Of a DNA stretch of 35,722 bases, positions 9,766 to 19,234 are shown piece after piece. The translations under genes and the position numbers were made by a program. Origin of the DNA: Pseudolactococcus raffinolactis NBRC 100932. Lineage in GTDB: Bacteria; Bacillota; Bacilli; Lactobacillales; Streptococcaceae. Position 1 is the first letter of the stretch, and each line of letters begins with the position of its first letter. The stretch covers positions 1 to 35,722 of the forward strand of contig NZ_BCVN01000021.1 in assembly GCF_001591765.1 (NCBI RefSeq), in the 5' to 3' direction. The notes under the pieces were generated by a model. That model was not told the DNA's origin and made no database searches. It saw only the letters and a program-made list of their open reading frames with translations.

Positions 9766-10803
9766 TTAATTCAATCCTTTAATCTCTATAATATATTCAT
9801 TCTCGGGACGACCTTCACGGCGCATCAATTTGATAATACTTTCCCGAATATCCGCATCTTGATAAATCACATTATAAATGGTGTCAACGATTGGCATGTC
9901 TACAGAAAGCATCTCAGCTAACTCATGCGCAACTTTTGTTGTTGACACACCCTCGATGACCATGCCCATGTTGGCTTCGATATCCGCGAGTTTTTCACCA
10001 CGGCCTAAGGCATCACCAGCACGCCAGTTTCGAGAGTGAACCGAGGTGCCCGTAACAATCAAATCACCAACACCTGATAAACCGATATAGGTCATAGGAT
10101 TAGCACCCATGGCCACACCGAGACGTGTAATTTCGGCAAGCCCACGGGTAATAATCGCTGCTTTGGCATTATCACCAAACCCGAGACCGTGTAAGGCGCC
10201 TGCGCCGACTGCGATAACGTTTTTCAAAGCAGCCGCTGTCTCTACACCGATGACATCATCATTCGTATATAGTCTGAAATAGTCGTTGCTAAAAAGTTCT
10301 TGAACATATTTGGCATCCTCAAGGTTTTTGGAAGCAGCGGTGATCAAGGTTAAATCACGGACAATGGTTTCTTCAGCATGAGAAGGACCAGAAACGACAA
10401 CAACTTCTGAACGCAAGTCAGCGGGGATTTCTTCTTCCAAGATCGTAGAGATGCGCTCGTGTGTGCCTTGCTCCAAACCTTTGGAAGCGTGCATAACAAC
10501 GACTTTGTGATCCAAAACATCAGCAACTTGTTTGGCAACGAGCCGAGTGACTTTGGTTGGGACAACGAACAGTATCGCATCAACATCCGCAAGGGCAGTA
10601 GACAAGTTATCGTAACCTGTGATTTTATCGTCTAAGACAACATCACTAAAGTAACGTGTATTGGTATGTTTTTCATTGATTTCAGTAATCTGTTCAGGAA
10701 CATTTCCCCAAATCCGTACTTCATGACCATTATCATTGAGAACTTGTGATAGTGCAGTTCCCCATGAACCAGGACCTAAGACGGCAATTTTCTTTTGAGT
10801 CAT
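9766..10803 (-). CDS. gpsA: Glycerol-3-phosphate dehydrogenase [NAD(P)+]
   Basis: Reduces dihydroxyacetone phosphate to sn-glycerol-3-phosphate for membrane lipid and lipoteichoic acid synthesis. The dinucleotide loop [10 protein letters not shown] is near the N-terminus, and the catalytic lysine region [12 protein letters not shown] is intact. The frame is open nine codons upstream, but GGAGG precedes the ATG at 10803 by six bases, giving 345 residues. It is the first gene of a two-gene operon with galU. Confidence 0.95.
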   Translation of the reverse strand: MTQKKIAVLGPGSWGTALSQVLNDNGHEVRIWGNVPEQITEINEKHTNTRYFSDVVLDDKITGYDNLSTALADVDAILFVVPTKVTRLVAKQVADVLDHKVVVMHASKGLEQGTHERISTILEEEIPADLRSEVVVVSGPSHAEETIVRDLTLITAASKNLEDAKYVQELFSNDYFRLYTNDDVIGVETAAALKNVIAVGAGALHGLGFGDNAKAAIITRGLAEITRLGVAMGANPMTYIGLSGVGDLIVTGTSVHSRNWRAGDALGRGEKLADIEANMGMVIEGVSTTKVAHELAEMLSVDMPIVDTIYNVIYQDADIRESIIKLMRREGRPENEYIIEIKGLN

Positions 10804-10828
10804 AATACCTCCAATTGTATTCCTTTTC

Positions 10829-10837
10829 ATTTTAGCA
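10829..10837 (-). promoter_or_regulatory. gpsA promoter (extended -10)
   Basis: Minus-strand TGC-TAAAAT gives a predicted start near 10822, about 19 bases before the gpsA ATG. It diverges from an identical TGCTAAAAT serving xpaC on the other strand. Confidence 0.5.
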
Positions 10838-10887
10838 TATTCCTATGCAAAAATCATACTCTAGACTGAGAATTGCAGGAAAAAATG

Positions 10888-10896
10888 TGCTAAAAT
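10888..10896 (+). promoter_or_regulatory. xpaC promoter (extended -10, leaderless arrangement)
   Basis: TGC-TAAAAT is followed by six bases (AGTATT) and the ATG at 10903, so the start codon coincides with the predicted +1. There is no Shine-Dalgarno sequence and no clear -35. Confidence 0.55.
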
Positions 10897-10902
10897 AGTA
10901 TT

Positions 10903-11415
10903 ATGAAATACATAACAATATTGATAATAATAGTGGTGGTACTCATTTTGTGGTTAATACATGATTATAAAAAAAGTAAAAAAAATCCAAATTTAATTGA
11001 AACTTATCATGAAAAAGGGTTGTCTGATCAAGACATCACTATTTTTCGTGAGACCATGCAGGATGCTAAAATTCAAATCAAGTCTTGGGAAACTGCCGTT
11101 AAGCATGATTCTGAGTTACAAATCATTGAAAATGTAACGGGCGGTTTGAAGAGCGCTAAAAAACTATTTCAACTCATCGTTAAACGTCCAAAAATGGCGC
11201 TTACCAATCATGATTTTCTCTATAAACAACTACCAACAATGGTTGAGTTGACAGAAACTTATGATGATGTCAAAAGTGTTGATAAACTTGACCAAAATTT
11301 AAAGATAGAGAGTCAAAAAGTAATTCGAAAGTTGTCTGAAAAAATTGCGAAAACGTATGAACTAGAGATATCTGATGATATTGAAAATATAAAAAACGAG
11401 GTAGAAAATGGCTAA
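10903..11415 (+). CDS. XpaC-like membrane-anchored protein
   Basis: A 170-residue protein with a single N-terminal helix (about 3-19) and a charged, mostly helical cytoplasmic remainder. Sequence character and pairing with a TelA gene match the XpaC family, named for hydrolysis of 5-bromo-4-chloroindolyl phosphate; its real function is not established. It overlaps telA by 8 bases. The start lies exactly at the predicted transcription start, so it may be translated from a leaderless message. Confidence 0.7.
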   Translation: MKYITILIIIVVVLILWLIHDYKKSKKNPNLIETYHEKGLSDQDITIFRETMQDAKIQIKSWETAVKHDSELQIIENVTGGLKSAKKLFQLIVKRPKMALTNHDFLYKQLPTMVELTETYDDVKSVDKLDQNLKIESQKVIRKLSEKIAKTYELEISDDIENIKNEVENG

Positions 11416-12556
11416 TGATATTCTGGATGATTTAATGACCGCTGACCAATCCATCACACTAGAAAATCCAATCACACAAAGTACAACTACAGAAAACGCT
11501 GTTACGACACTTTCACAAGAAGAATTAGGGAAAGCAAAAGAGTTATCTAAGTCTCTTGATGAAAATAATTCCCAATCCGTGATTGAGTATGGCTCGCTTG
11601 CACAAAAAAAAATTGGTGATTTTTCACAGTCTGTTTTGAATAAGGTCCAAGCTAAAGATTTAGGTGAAGTAGGGACAGCACTGACTGATTTAATGTATCA
11701 ACTCCAAGAGTCGAATCCTAATGACCTTGTGGCAGAAGATCCTGGCTTTTTCAAGAAGATGTTTGGCAAGGTCAAAAAATCAATTTTTGAAATCACACAA
11801 AAATATCAAAAATTGGGTGCTGGTATTGACAAAATTTCAATCAAGTTAACGCATGAGTACAAGGGTTTATTAGATGATAATAAAACATTAGAGACACTTT
11901 ATGCTGAAAATTTGGACTATTTCCATGCCCTTAATGTCTATATTGCGGGTGCAGAGTTGAAAATCAAGGAACTTGATGAAACGATCATTCCTCAAGCGAG
12001 AATTGAAGCTGAAAATACACCAGATAATGCCATTGCGGTTCAAAAGATTTCTGATTTGGAAAGCTATAAAAATCGGTTGGATAAACGTCAGTATGATCTG
12101 AAGTTAGCGCGTCAAATCACCATTCAACAAGCACCACAAATTCGGTTGATTCAAAATACCAATCAAGAATTAGCTGAAAAGATTCAAACGTCAATTAACA
12201 CCGCCATTCCTTTATGGAAAAATCAGGTTGCTATTGCGCTTACACTCTTGAAACAAAAAGATGCCTTAACGAGTCAACGAATTGTATCAAGTACGACAAA
12301 TGACTTGTTAACAAAGAACTCTGAGATGTTGAAACAGTCATCTATCGAAGCAGCACGTGAAAATGAACGTGGTGTGGTTGATATCGAGACACTTAAAACG
12401 ACTCAGGCTAATTTAATTGAAACGATTCAAGAAACGATGAATATTCAACGTGAAGGTGCCATCAAACGACGCCAAGGTGAAGTGGAGTTGGCGCAACTCG
12501 AAGAAGAAATCAAAACAAAATTATTGGAACTATCTAATAAAGGAAAAAGCGAGTAA
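11408..12556 (+). CDS. telA: Toxic anion resistance protein (TelA family)
   Basis: A cytoplasmic, largely alpha-helical 382-residue protein of the TelA/KlaA family, linked by name to tellurite resistance and in Firmicutes to envelope stress and antimicrobial tolerance. Family features are the KDLGEVG segment, FFKKMFGKVKK at about 113-123, and long coiled-coil stretches to the end. GAGGT precedes the ATG. It overlaps the XpaC-like gene, the pairing also seen as xpaC-yaaN in Bacillus. Confidence 0.88.
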   Translation: MANDILDDLMTADQSITLENPITQSTTTENAVTTLSQEELGKAKELSKSLDENNSQSVIEYGSLAQKKIGDFSQSVLNKVQAKDLGEVGTALTDLMYQLQESNPNDLVAEDPGFFKKMFGKVKKSIFEITQKYQKLGAGIDKISIKLTHEYKGLLDDNKTLETLYAENLDYFHALNVYIAGAELKIKELDETIIPQARIEAENTPDNAIAVQKISDLESYKNRLDKRQYDLKLARQITIQQAPQIRLIQNTNQELAEKIQTSINTAIPLWKNQVAIALTLLKQKDALTSQRIVSSTTNDLLTKNSEMLKQSSIEAARENERGVVDIETLKTTQANLIETIQETMNIQREGAIKRRQGEVELAQLEEEIKTKLLELSNKGKSE

Positions 12557-12576
12557 AATTTTATTTCGCTTTTTTT
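12544..12576 (+). terminator. Terminator after telA
   Basis: AAAGCGA (12546-12552) pairs with TCGCTTT (12566-12572) and runs into a T tract. The stop codon of telA lies inside the loop. Confidence 0.85.
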
Positions 12577-12601
12577 GTCTCAAAATTGGACTATACCATT
12601 T

Positions 12602-12630
12602 TTGACAAAGGTCATAAAAAGGTGTAAAAT
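12602..12630 (+). promoter_or_regulatory. nagA promoter
   Basis: TTGACA (12602-12607) and TAAAAT (12625-12630) are separated by 17 bases. Confidence 0.75.
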
Positions 12631-12671
12631 GATAAGAGAGCGTATAAAGAAAGAATAACGAGGTAAAGCCA

Positions 12672-13829
12672 ATGACAACTTACTATATCAAAGCGGACAA
12701 ATTTTTCTATCCTTATGAAGTCAAAGTCGGTGGCTTTTTAGAAGTTACTGCAGATGGCAAATTTGGTAAACATACGATGCAAGCGCCTGAAAATGCTGAA
12801 ATTTTAGATTATAGCGGTCATTTCATTGCACCAGGACTAGTCGACACACACGTGCATGGTTATGCCGGTGCTGATGTCATGGACAATAACAAAGATGGTA
12901 TCGTTCATACGATGAGTGATGCACTTTTATCAACTGGTGTCACATCATTCTTACCTACTGCTTTGACTGCAAGCTATGAACAATTGCGTGATATCTGTGA
13001 GACAATTGGCGAGCATTACACAGAAGCTTCTGGCGCTAAAATCCAAGGCATTTTCTTTGAGGGGCCTTATTTTACTGAAAAATACAAAGGTGCGCAAAAC
13101 GCAGACTATATGCGTAATCCAAGTTTCGAAGAATTCGAAGGATGGCAAGCAGCTGCTAAAGGGATGTTACTTAAAATCGCTGTTGCCCCTGAACGTGATG
13201 GCGTCGAAGATTTCATCTCTAAAGTAACAGCAACTGGTACGAAAGTTGCCTTAGGCCATTCTGACGCGACTTATGAACAGGCTGTACGTGGCGCAGAAGC
13301 AGGTGCTAGCATCTGGGTTCACGCCTATAACGGGATGCGTGGCTTGACGCATCGTGAACTTGGGATGGTTGGTGCTATCTATGAAATTCCACACACTTAT
13401 GCCGAACTAATTTGTGATGGTCATCATGTCCATCCAAAAGCTTGCGATATTTTAATGAAACAAAAAGGACACGATCATGTTGCCTTGATTACTGACTGTA
13501 TGCGTGCCGGCGGGGAACCTGATGGCGACTATATGTTAGGTGAATATCCGGTTATTGTTGAAAATGGTACTGCACGTCTGAAGGACGGTGGTAATCTAGC
13601 AGGTTCTATCTTGAAACTCAAAGATGGCCTTAAAAATGTAGTAGAATGGGGCATTGCATCACCTGAAGAAGCTGTGATGATGGCAACGCTTATTCCAGCT
13701 AAGTCAGTTGGCATTGATGATAGATGTGGGCGAATTAAACCTGGTTTTGCGGCCGATTTCATCGTTCTTGAAGAAAATCTAGAACTATCAGCTACATATT
13801 TAAATGGTGAAAAAGTTTATTCGGCTTAA
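12672..13829 (+). CDS. nagA: N-acetylglucosamine-6-phosphate deacetylase
   Basis: Removes acetate from GlcNAc-6-phosphate, the first cytoplasmic step of amino-sugar use and cell-wall recycling. It is an amidohydrolase-fold enzyme of 385 residues. Metal and catalytic motifs visible are DTHVHG, FFEGPYF (metal Glu), GHSDA (metal His), HAYNGM and the catalytic Asp in ALITDCMRAGG. GAGGT lies upstream of the ATG. It is a single-gene unit between two terminators; nagB is not in the window. Confidence 0.95.
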   Translation: MTTYYIKADKFFYPYEVKVGGFLEVTADGKFGKHTMQAPENAEILDYSGHFIAPGLVDTHVHGYAGADVMDNNKDGIVHTMSDALLSTGVTSFLPTALTASYEQLRDICETIGEHYTEASGAKIQGIFFEGPYFTEKYKGAQNADYMRNPSFEEFEGWQAAAKGMLLKIAVAPERDGVEDFISKVTATGTKVALGHSDATYEQAVRGAEAGASIWVHAYNGMRGLTHRELGMVGAIYEIPHTYAELICDGHHVHPKACDILMKQKGHDHVALITDCMRAGGEPDGDYMLGEYPVIVENGTARLKDGGNLAGSILKLKDGLKNVVEWGIASPEEAVMMATLIPAKSVGIDDRCGRIKPGFAADFIVLEENLELSATYLNGEKVYSA

Positions 13830-13883
13830 GTTTCAAATGTGGTACAAAGCACTAGCGACTGGTCGGATATAATATGAATTAAG

Positions 13884-13907
13884 AAAAGCGTATGAGCGCT
13901 TTTTTTA
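13884..13907 (+). terminator. Terminator after nagA
   Basis: AAAAGCG (13884-13890), a six-base loop and CGCTTTT (13897-13903) are followed by further T residues. Confidence 0.85.
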
Positions 13908-13917
13908 ATGCGTAAAT

Positions 13918-13935
13918 AAAGAAAACGTTTTCTTT
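13918..13935. promoter_or_regulatory. cre-like site upstream of pfkA
   Basis: The palindrome AAAGAAAACGTTTTCTTT is perfect over 18 bases with a central CG. Its core closely matches lactococcal catabolite-responsive elements. It ends nine bases before the -35, a position that suits activation by CcpA, as described for the Lactococcus lactis las operon. Confidence 0.7.
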
Positions 13936-13944
13936 GATTTAGCA

Positions 13945-13974
13945 CTGACAAATTAAGATTAAACGTGGTATAAT
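13945..13974 (+). promoter_or_regulatory. pfkA-pyk promoter
   Basis: CTGACA (13945-13950), an 18-base spacer and TATAAT (13969-13974). TG at 13966-13967 makes an extended -10. Confidence 0.75.
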
Positions 13975-13985
13975 GATTAAGATAA

Positions 13986-15017
<1,032 letters not shown>

Positions 15018-15055
15018 GCACCAGATTATCTTTCTTTAAACCACTTGTTAACTTC

Positions 15056-15097
15056 ACTGCGTAAGCAGTATCAGAACACCTCTCTTTTGAGATGTTC
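15056..15097 (+). other. Two tandem hairpins in the pfkA-pyk spacer
   Basis: ACTGC-GTAA-GCAGT (15056-15069) is a perfect stem capped by a GNRA-type tetraloop. GAACACCTC/GAGATGTTC (15074-15097) forms a second stem with one mismatch. Neither is followed by a T run, so they look like RNA processing or stabilising structures rather than terminators. Confidence 0.55.
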
Positions 15098-15144
15098 ATA
15101 AATATTGGTGAAAGCCACTTAATTATAGAAGGAGTTCTATCAAA

Positions 15145-16647
15145 ATGAACAAACGCGTAAAAATTGTTGCAACACTTGGACCAGCTGTTGAAATTCGTGG
15201 TGGTAAAAAATTCGGAGACGATGGCTACTGGGGTGAAAAACTCGACGTTGAAGCATCAGCACAAAAAATTGCTGAACTCATCAAAGAGGGCGCAAATGTT
15301 TTCCGTTTTAATTTCTCACACGGTGACCATGAAGAGCAAGGCGACCGCATGAAAGTTGTGCGTCGCGCTGAAGAAATCGCTAACCAAAAAGTTGGTTTCT
15401 TGCTCGACACAAAAGGTCCTGAAATCCGTACTGAATTGTTCGAAGATGATGCTAAAGAATACGAATACAAAACAGGTGATAAATTACGTGTTGCAACAAA
15501 ACAAGGTATGAAATCTACTAAAGATGTGATTGCTTTGAACGTTGCAGGTGGTCTTGACATTTTTGATAATGTTGAAATCGGTCAAACAATCCTTATCGAT
15601 GATGGTAAACTTGGTTTGACACTTGCTGGTAAAGATGCTGCAACTCGCGAATTCGAAGTTGAAGTTCAAAATGATGGTGTCATCGCTAAACAAAAAGGTG
15701 TTAACATCCCTAACACTAAAATTCCTTTCCCAGCACTTGCTGAACGCGATAATGCGGACATCCGTTTTGGTTTGGAACAAGGTTTGAACTTCATCGCGAT
15801 TTCATTTGTACGTTCTGCTAAAGACGTTAATGAAGTGCGTGCTATTCTTGAAGAAACTGGTAACACACACGTCCAACTTTTCCCTAAAATCGAAAACCAA
15901 CAAGGTATCGACAATATCGATGAAATCATTGCTGCTTCTGAAGGTATCATGATTGCCCGTGGTGATATGGGTATTGAAGTACCATTTGAAATGGTGCCAG
16001 TTTACCAAAAACAAATCATCCAAAAAGTTAATGCTGCTGGTAAAGCTGTTATTACAGCAACTAACATGCTTGAAACAATGACTGATAAACCACGTGCAAC
16101 ACGTTCAGAAATCTCTGACGTTTTCAACGCGGTTATCGATGGTACTGATGCAACAATGCTTTCAGGCGAATCTGCTAACGGTAAATACCCAGTAGAATCA
16201 GTTCGCACAATGGCAACTGTTGACAAAAATGCGCAAGCACTTTTGAAAGAATATGGCCGTTTGTCATCTAACAAATTTGACCGCTCTAGCGTAACAGAAG
16301 TTGTTGCGTCAGCAGTTAAAGATGCGACAAACTCTATGGATATCAAATTGATTGTTGCTTTGACTGAGTCTGGTTCGACTGCACGTTTGATCTCTAAATA
16401 CCGTCCTGATGCTGATATTTTGGCAGTAACATTTGACGAAAAAATTGAAAAATCACTCATGATTAACTGGGGTGTTATTCCAACATTGACTGAAAAACCT
16501 TCATCAACTGATGACATGTTTGAAGTTGCTGAAAAAGCAGCAATTGACTCAGGTCTTGTGGCATCTGGCGACAACATCATCATCGTTGCTGGTGTACCAG
16601 TTGGTTCTGGCCGTACTAATACAATGCGTATCCGTACAGTTAAATAA
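15145..16647 (+). CDS. pyk: Pyruvate kinase
   Basis: Converts phosphoenolpyruvate and ADP to pyruvate and ATP. At 500 residues it has the family's order: catalytic barrel with RFNFSHGDHEEQ, LLDTKGPEIRTE, and the Mg/K region FPKIENQQGIDN and MIARGDMGIEVP. The C-terminal allosteric domain ends GRTNTMRIRTVK. AAGGAG lies ahead of the ATG. Codon use is highly biased. A terminator follows directly, so ldh is not part of this operon, unlike in L. lactis. Confidence 0.97.
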   Translation: MNKRVKIVATLGPAVEIRGGKKFGDDGYWGEKLDVEASAQKIAELIKEGANVFRFNFSHGDHEEQGDRMKVVRRAEEIANQKVGFLLDTKGPEIRTELFEDDAKEYEYKTGDKLRVATKQGMKSTKDVIALNVAGGLDIFDNVEIGQTILIDDGKLGLTLAGKDAATREFEVEVQNDGVIAKQKGVNIPNTKIPFPALAERDNADIRFGLEQGLNFIAISFVRSAKDVNEVRAILEETGNTHVQLFPKIENQQGIDNIDEIIAASEGIMIARGDMGIEVPFEMVPVYQKQIIQKVNAAGKAVITATNMLETMTDKPRATRSEISDVFNAVIDGTDATMLSGESANGKYPVESVRTMATVDKNAQALLKEYGRLSSNKFDRSSVTEVVASAVKDATNSMDIKLIVALTESGSTARLISKYRPDADILAVTFDEKIEKSLMINWGVIPTLTEKPSSTDDMFEVAEKAAIDSGLVASGDNIIIVAGVPVGSGRTNTMRIRTVK

Positions 16648-16657
16648 TTGAGTTTAT

Positions 16658-16689
16658 GAAAAAGCACGTTTTTGCTAACGTGTTTTTTT
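16658..16689 (+). terminator. Terminator after pyk
   Basis: CACGTT (16665-16670), a six-base loop and AACGTG (16677-16682) form the stem, extended by A/T pairs and followed by a T tract. Confidence 0.85.
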
Positions 16690-16745
16690 GTGAGAACATT
16701 TATTGAAAAATTACTCAAAAGATAGATTAAAAGGAATAGGTATAG

Positions 16746-17504
16746 ATGACATATTTTAAAAAATCAGTATTTTTATTAGCTTTTTTGACGATTTTTGTGA
16801 CTCTAGCGTCATGTTCAAATGCCACTTCAAAAAAATCTGCTAACCTTCAATCAACTGTAGAAAAGACTGATAAAAAACATAATCTTGATTATGATAATCA
16901 AAAGAGTTGGAAGTTCGAAAGTGGCGACAGTCAGTCACCAATTAATATTGACACGAAAAATGTCCAAAATATGACTGATAATGGGATGATTGTTTTAAGT
17001 TATGCTTCTAAGTTTGATAAAGTAGTGGATAATGGTCATTCAATTGAGGCCGAAATTAAGGGTACTGCTGAAATTAATGGAAGAAAATATACTCTAAAGC
17101 AATTTCATTTTCACGCACCTAGCGAACATGAAATTGACGGGAAACATTTCCCTTTAGAAGTCCATTTTGTCAATCAAGCACAAGATGGTAGACTTGCTGT
17201 TATTGCTGCCATGTTTCAGGTAGGCAAGACAAATCAGACTTTTCAAACCATACTAAATCAGATTGATTCAGAGCAAGCGGGTAATTTCCTATTAAGTGAT
17301 TTATTACCAAGTGATCAGGATTATTACCATTACAATGGTTCACTGACTACGCCACCTTTAAGCGAAAATGTCGAGTGGTACGTGATGAAACATCCTGTAA
17401 CGTTGAGTTCTGAACAGTTAAAAGCATTTCGTAACTACTATTATGACAATAATCGCAAGATTCAAGATACTCATCAACGTGCCATTCTATCACATGATGA
17501 TTGA
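16746..17504 (+). CDS. Alpha-class carbonic anhydrase, predicted lipoprotein
   Basis: Hydrates carbon dioxide at the cell surface. The N-terminus has a signal helix and lipobox LASC with Cys23, so it should be lipid-anchored outside the membrane. Zinc ligands are His121 and His123 in QFHFHAPSEH and His140 in LEVHFV. The conserved GSLTTPPLSENVEW segment is at about 198-211. At 252 residues it is complete. AAGGA precedes the ATG. It appears to be a single-gene unit; the bicarbonate may serve capnophilic or anaplerotic metabolism (inference). Confidence 0.92.
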   Translation: MTYFKKSVFLLAFLTIFVTLASCSNATSKKSANLQSTVEKTDKKHNLDYDNQKSWKFESGDSQSPINIDTKNVQNMTDNGMIVLSYASKFDKVVDNGHSIEAEIKGTAEINGRKYTLKQFHFHAPSEHEIDGKHFPLEVHFVNQAQDGRLAVIAAMFQVGKTNQTFQTILNQIDSEQAGNFLLSDLLPSDQDYYHYNGSLTTPPLSENVEWYVMKHPVTLSSEQLKAFRNYYYDNNRKIQDTHQRAILSHDD

Positions 17505-17560
17505 GTAGAACTTAAAGCTCATTTAGTGGTAGGATCTAAAGCATTTTCTCATTAATGAAT

Positions 17561-17595
17561 ATTAAAGGACGGGTCGTATTGACTCGTCCTTTAAT
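17561..17595. terminator. Bidirectional terminator between carbonic anhydrase and glycosyltransferase
   Basis: Arms ATTAAAGGACG (17561-17571) and CGTCCTTTAAT (17585-17595) are perfect complements. The stem continues through one G-U pair to a five-base loop, about 15 pairs in all. It sits between convergent genes. Confidence 0.75.
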
Positions 17596-17598
17596 GTT

Positions 17599-18540
17599 TT
17601 ACGAATAAAATGTTTCTATTTTTTTGAGTAATGTGATGGTGTGTTTACCAGTTCGAATTGACTTGCTAATATGTGAAAGATTATCTTTATCAAAGGTAAA
17701 TGAAATGGGTAGCTCTGATAAATCCGAAATACAAATTCCAATTTTATTACTTATAACAAAATCGGAAAACGGAGAGATAGCAGGTATAACAACTGGTAGA
17801 CCTGCTGCTAGATATAAACTAAGCTTATGAGGACTATTCAACCGCTGATAAGCCTGGTAGTAGGTCTTATCCATCTCATCACTATCCCAAACAAGGCCAA
17901 CACCATCAGGCAACTCTGTTGGTGCGGTGTCTTGTGGTAAAATGGTCTGTAGGTTAAGTGTAGGTGGCAAATCTGCTGCTGACCATTTTCTGGGAAGATT
18001 GCCAAAAACTTTAATGGGCAATGGGAAAGTTTTGAGCCAGGTGGCTTTTGTCAAGGTTCCTGCGAAAATTAGGTCATGATTTGGTTTTCTGTCAGGAATT
18101 TGGCTATCGGTGAGATAGTCAAAAAGGCCTAAGATGAAGATTGGGATAGGAAGCGCTATGGCCTCTGCCATTTCTGAGGTATGGACAACGAGACCATCAG
18201 AATACCTTAACAGAGCATATTCACGTTTACTATCTTGTCTGTCCGAAAGCCGTAGGGGTTCGAAATCATGGATCAATATGATAAATTTTGCCCCAGTCAG
18301 TTGAACCGCTCTTTGAAAATTTTCTTCAAATTCTAGAGGGAGGTAGCTTGGAAACTGATGGACGACAATATCGGATGATGAAAGGCTAACGACGAGGTTA
18401 TCAGCGTTGGTACCTTGGGTGGCACGGTCTATTTCCAAGCGTTGCCAACCTTTGCTAGCAGCAATTTTTGCGATATCATCTTTAGGTTTGGTTGCACCGA
18501 CTGGCATCCATGGTTCTATCGTATGTGTCATATAGTTCAT
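17599..18540 (-). CDS. Gtf3-like glycosyltransferase
   Basis: A 313-residue soluble GT-B type transferase. The C-terminal donor-binding signature NSPHKLSLYLAAGLPVVIP (about 250-268), GLVWDSDEMD and IILIHDFEPLR closely resemble streptococcal Gtf3 and related galactofuranosyl/glucosyltransferases of surface glycan pathways. It stands alone, with no polysaccharide cluster nearby, so its acceptor is unknown. The ATG has no Shine-Dalgarno sequence and lies six bases after TGTTAGAAT, suggesting a leaderless message. An alternative start is the ATG three codons in. Confidence 0.8.
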   Translation of the reverse strand: MNYMTHTIEPWMPVGATKPKDDIAKIAASKGWQRLEIDRATQGTNADNLVVSLSSSDIVVHQFPSYLPLEFEENFQRAVQLTGAKFIILIHDFEPLRLSDRQDSKREYALLRYSDGLVVHTSEMAEAIALPIPIFILGLFDYLTDSQIPDRKPNHDLIFAGTLTKATWLKTFPLPIKVFGNLPRKWSAADLPPTLNLQTILPQDTAPTELPDGVGLVWDSDEMDKTYYQAYQRLNSPHKLSLYLAAGLPVVIPAISPFSDFVISNKIGICISDLSELPISFTFDKDNLSHISKSIRTGKHTITLLKKIETFYS

Positions 18541-18546
18541 GTCTTT

Positions 18547-18555
18547 ATTCTAACA
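18547..18555 (-). promoter_or_regulatory. Glycosyltransferase promoter (extended -10, leaderless arrangement)
   Basis: Minus-strand TGT-TAGAAT is followed by six bases (AAAGAC) and the ATG at 18540. Confidence 0.45.
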
Positions 18556-18682
18556 CGTTACTTACCTTTAAACCGCAAAAAAAGTCAATTGGTTTTAAAT
18601 ATAGGGTTTGTTTGTGGCTTCAGTAAGGCAGAAGTTACAACAAGTCCCGTGTTGCATGATGGTAAAAAAAGCTATTTTACGG

Positions 18683-18688
18683 TATAAT
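18683..18688 (+). promoter_or_regulatory. folA promoter -10 box
   Basis: TATAAT lies 33 bases before the folA ATG. The -35 is unclear. A small palindrome, GTAAAA (18662-18667) and TTTTAC (18675-18680), sits just upstream. Confidence 0.5.
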
Positions 18689-18721
18689 TAAACCAGTGAC
18701 TTAAAAAAGATGAGGTGACAT

Positions 18722-19234
18722 ATGATTGCAGGAATTTGGGCAGAAGATGCGCAAGGTTTGATTGGCTCAAATGGTGTATTGCCGTGGTTTTTGCCAAGTG
18801 AACTTCAACATTTTAAACAAACGACGATGGGTCAAGTCATTTTAATGGGACGTAAGACCTTTGAAGGAATGAATAAGCGAGTACTACCTGGTCGAACGAC
18901 CATTGTTTTAACACGCGATGAAACGTATCAAGTTGACAATGACTCAGTTCTAGTATTTCATAGTCCCGAGGCAGTTCTAAATTGGTATTACGGGCAAGAC
19001 CCAGATACTGCAAAAGATTTGTATGTGACAGGTGGTGCAGAAATGTTTGTTGCTTTCAAGACATCATTTAATCAACTTTACCGGACGATTATTGCAGGGA
19101 CATTTGAAGGAGACACCTATTTTCCGAAAGTGTTAGATTTTGAGAATTATACTGAGGTATCAAGTGTTACCCACCCTGCAGATGAAAAAAATGACTATGC
19201 GTTCACAGTCAAACGATATGAGAATAAGAGATAA
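18722..19234 (+). CDS. folA: Dihydrofolate reductase
   Basis: Reduces dihydrofolate with NADPH; the target of trimethoprim. It has 170 residues. The N-terminal MIAGIWAEDAQGLIGSNG and LPWFLPSEL with the substrate region are intact, followed by the cofactor motif MGRKTFEGM and LYVTGGAEMF. GAGGTG precedes the ATG. Its stop overlaps the ATG of the next small gene by one base (TAATG), so the two are co-translated ahead of clpX. Confidence 0.95.
   Translation: MIAGIWAEDAQGLIGSNGVLPWFLPSELQHFKQTTMGQVILMGRKTFEGMNKRVLPGRTTIVLTRDETYQVDNDSVLVFHSPEAVLNWYYGQDPDTAKDLYVTGGAEMFVAFKTSFNQLYRTIIAGTFEGDTYFPKVLDFENYTEVSSVTHPADEKNDYAFTVKRYENKR

Noticed and set aside
12602-12620. CtsR-like TTTGAC and GGTCAT words before nagA
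   Set aside because: Orientation and spacing do not fit a CtsR site; the TTGACA is better read as a normal -35.
13529-13762. Antisense frame in nagA
   Set aside because: Fully contained in a well-conserved enzyme gene, with no start signals.
16002-16718. Long open frame (238 codons) on the minus strand across pyk
   Set aside because: It is antisense to a highly codon-biased gene, where such shadows are expected. It has no ribosome binding site and no recognisable protein pattern.
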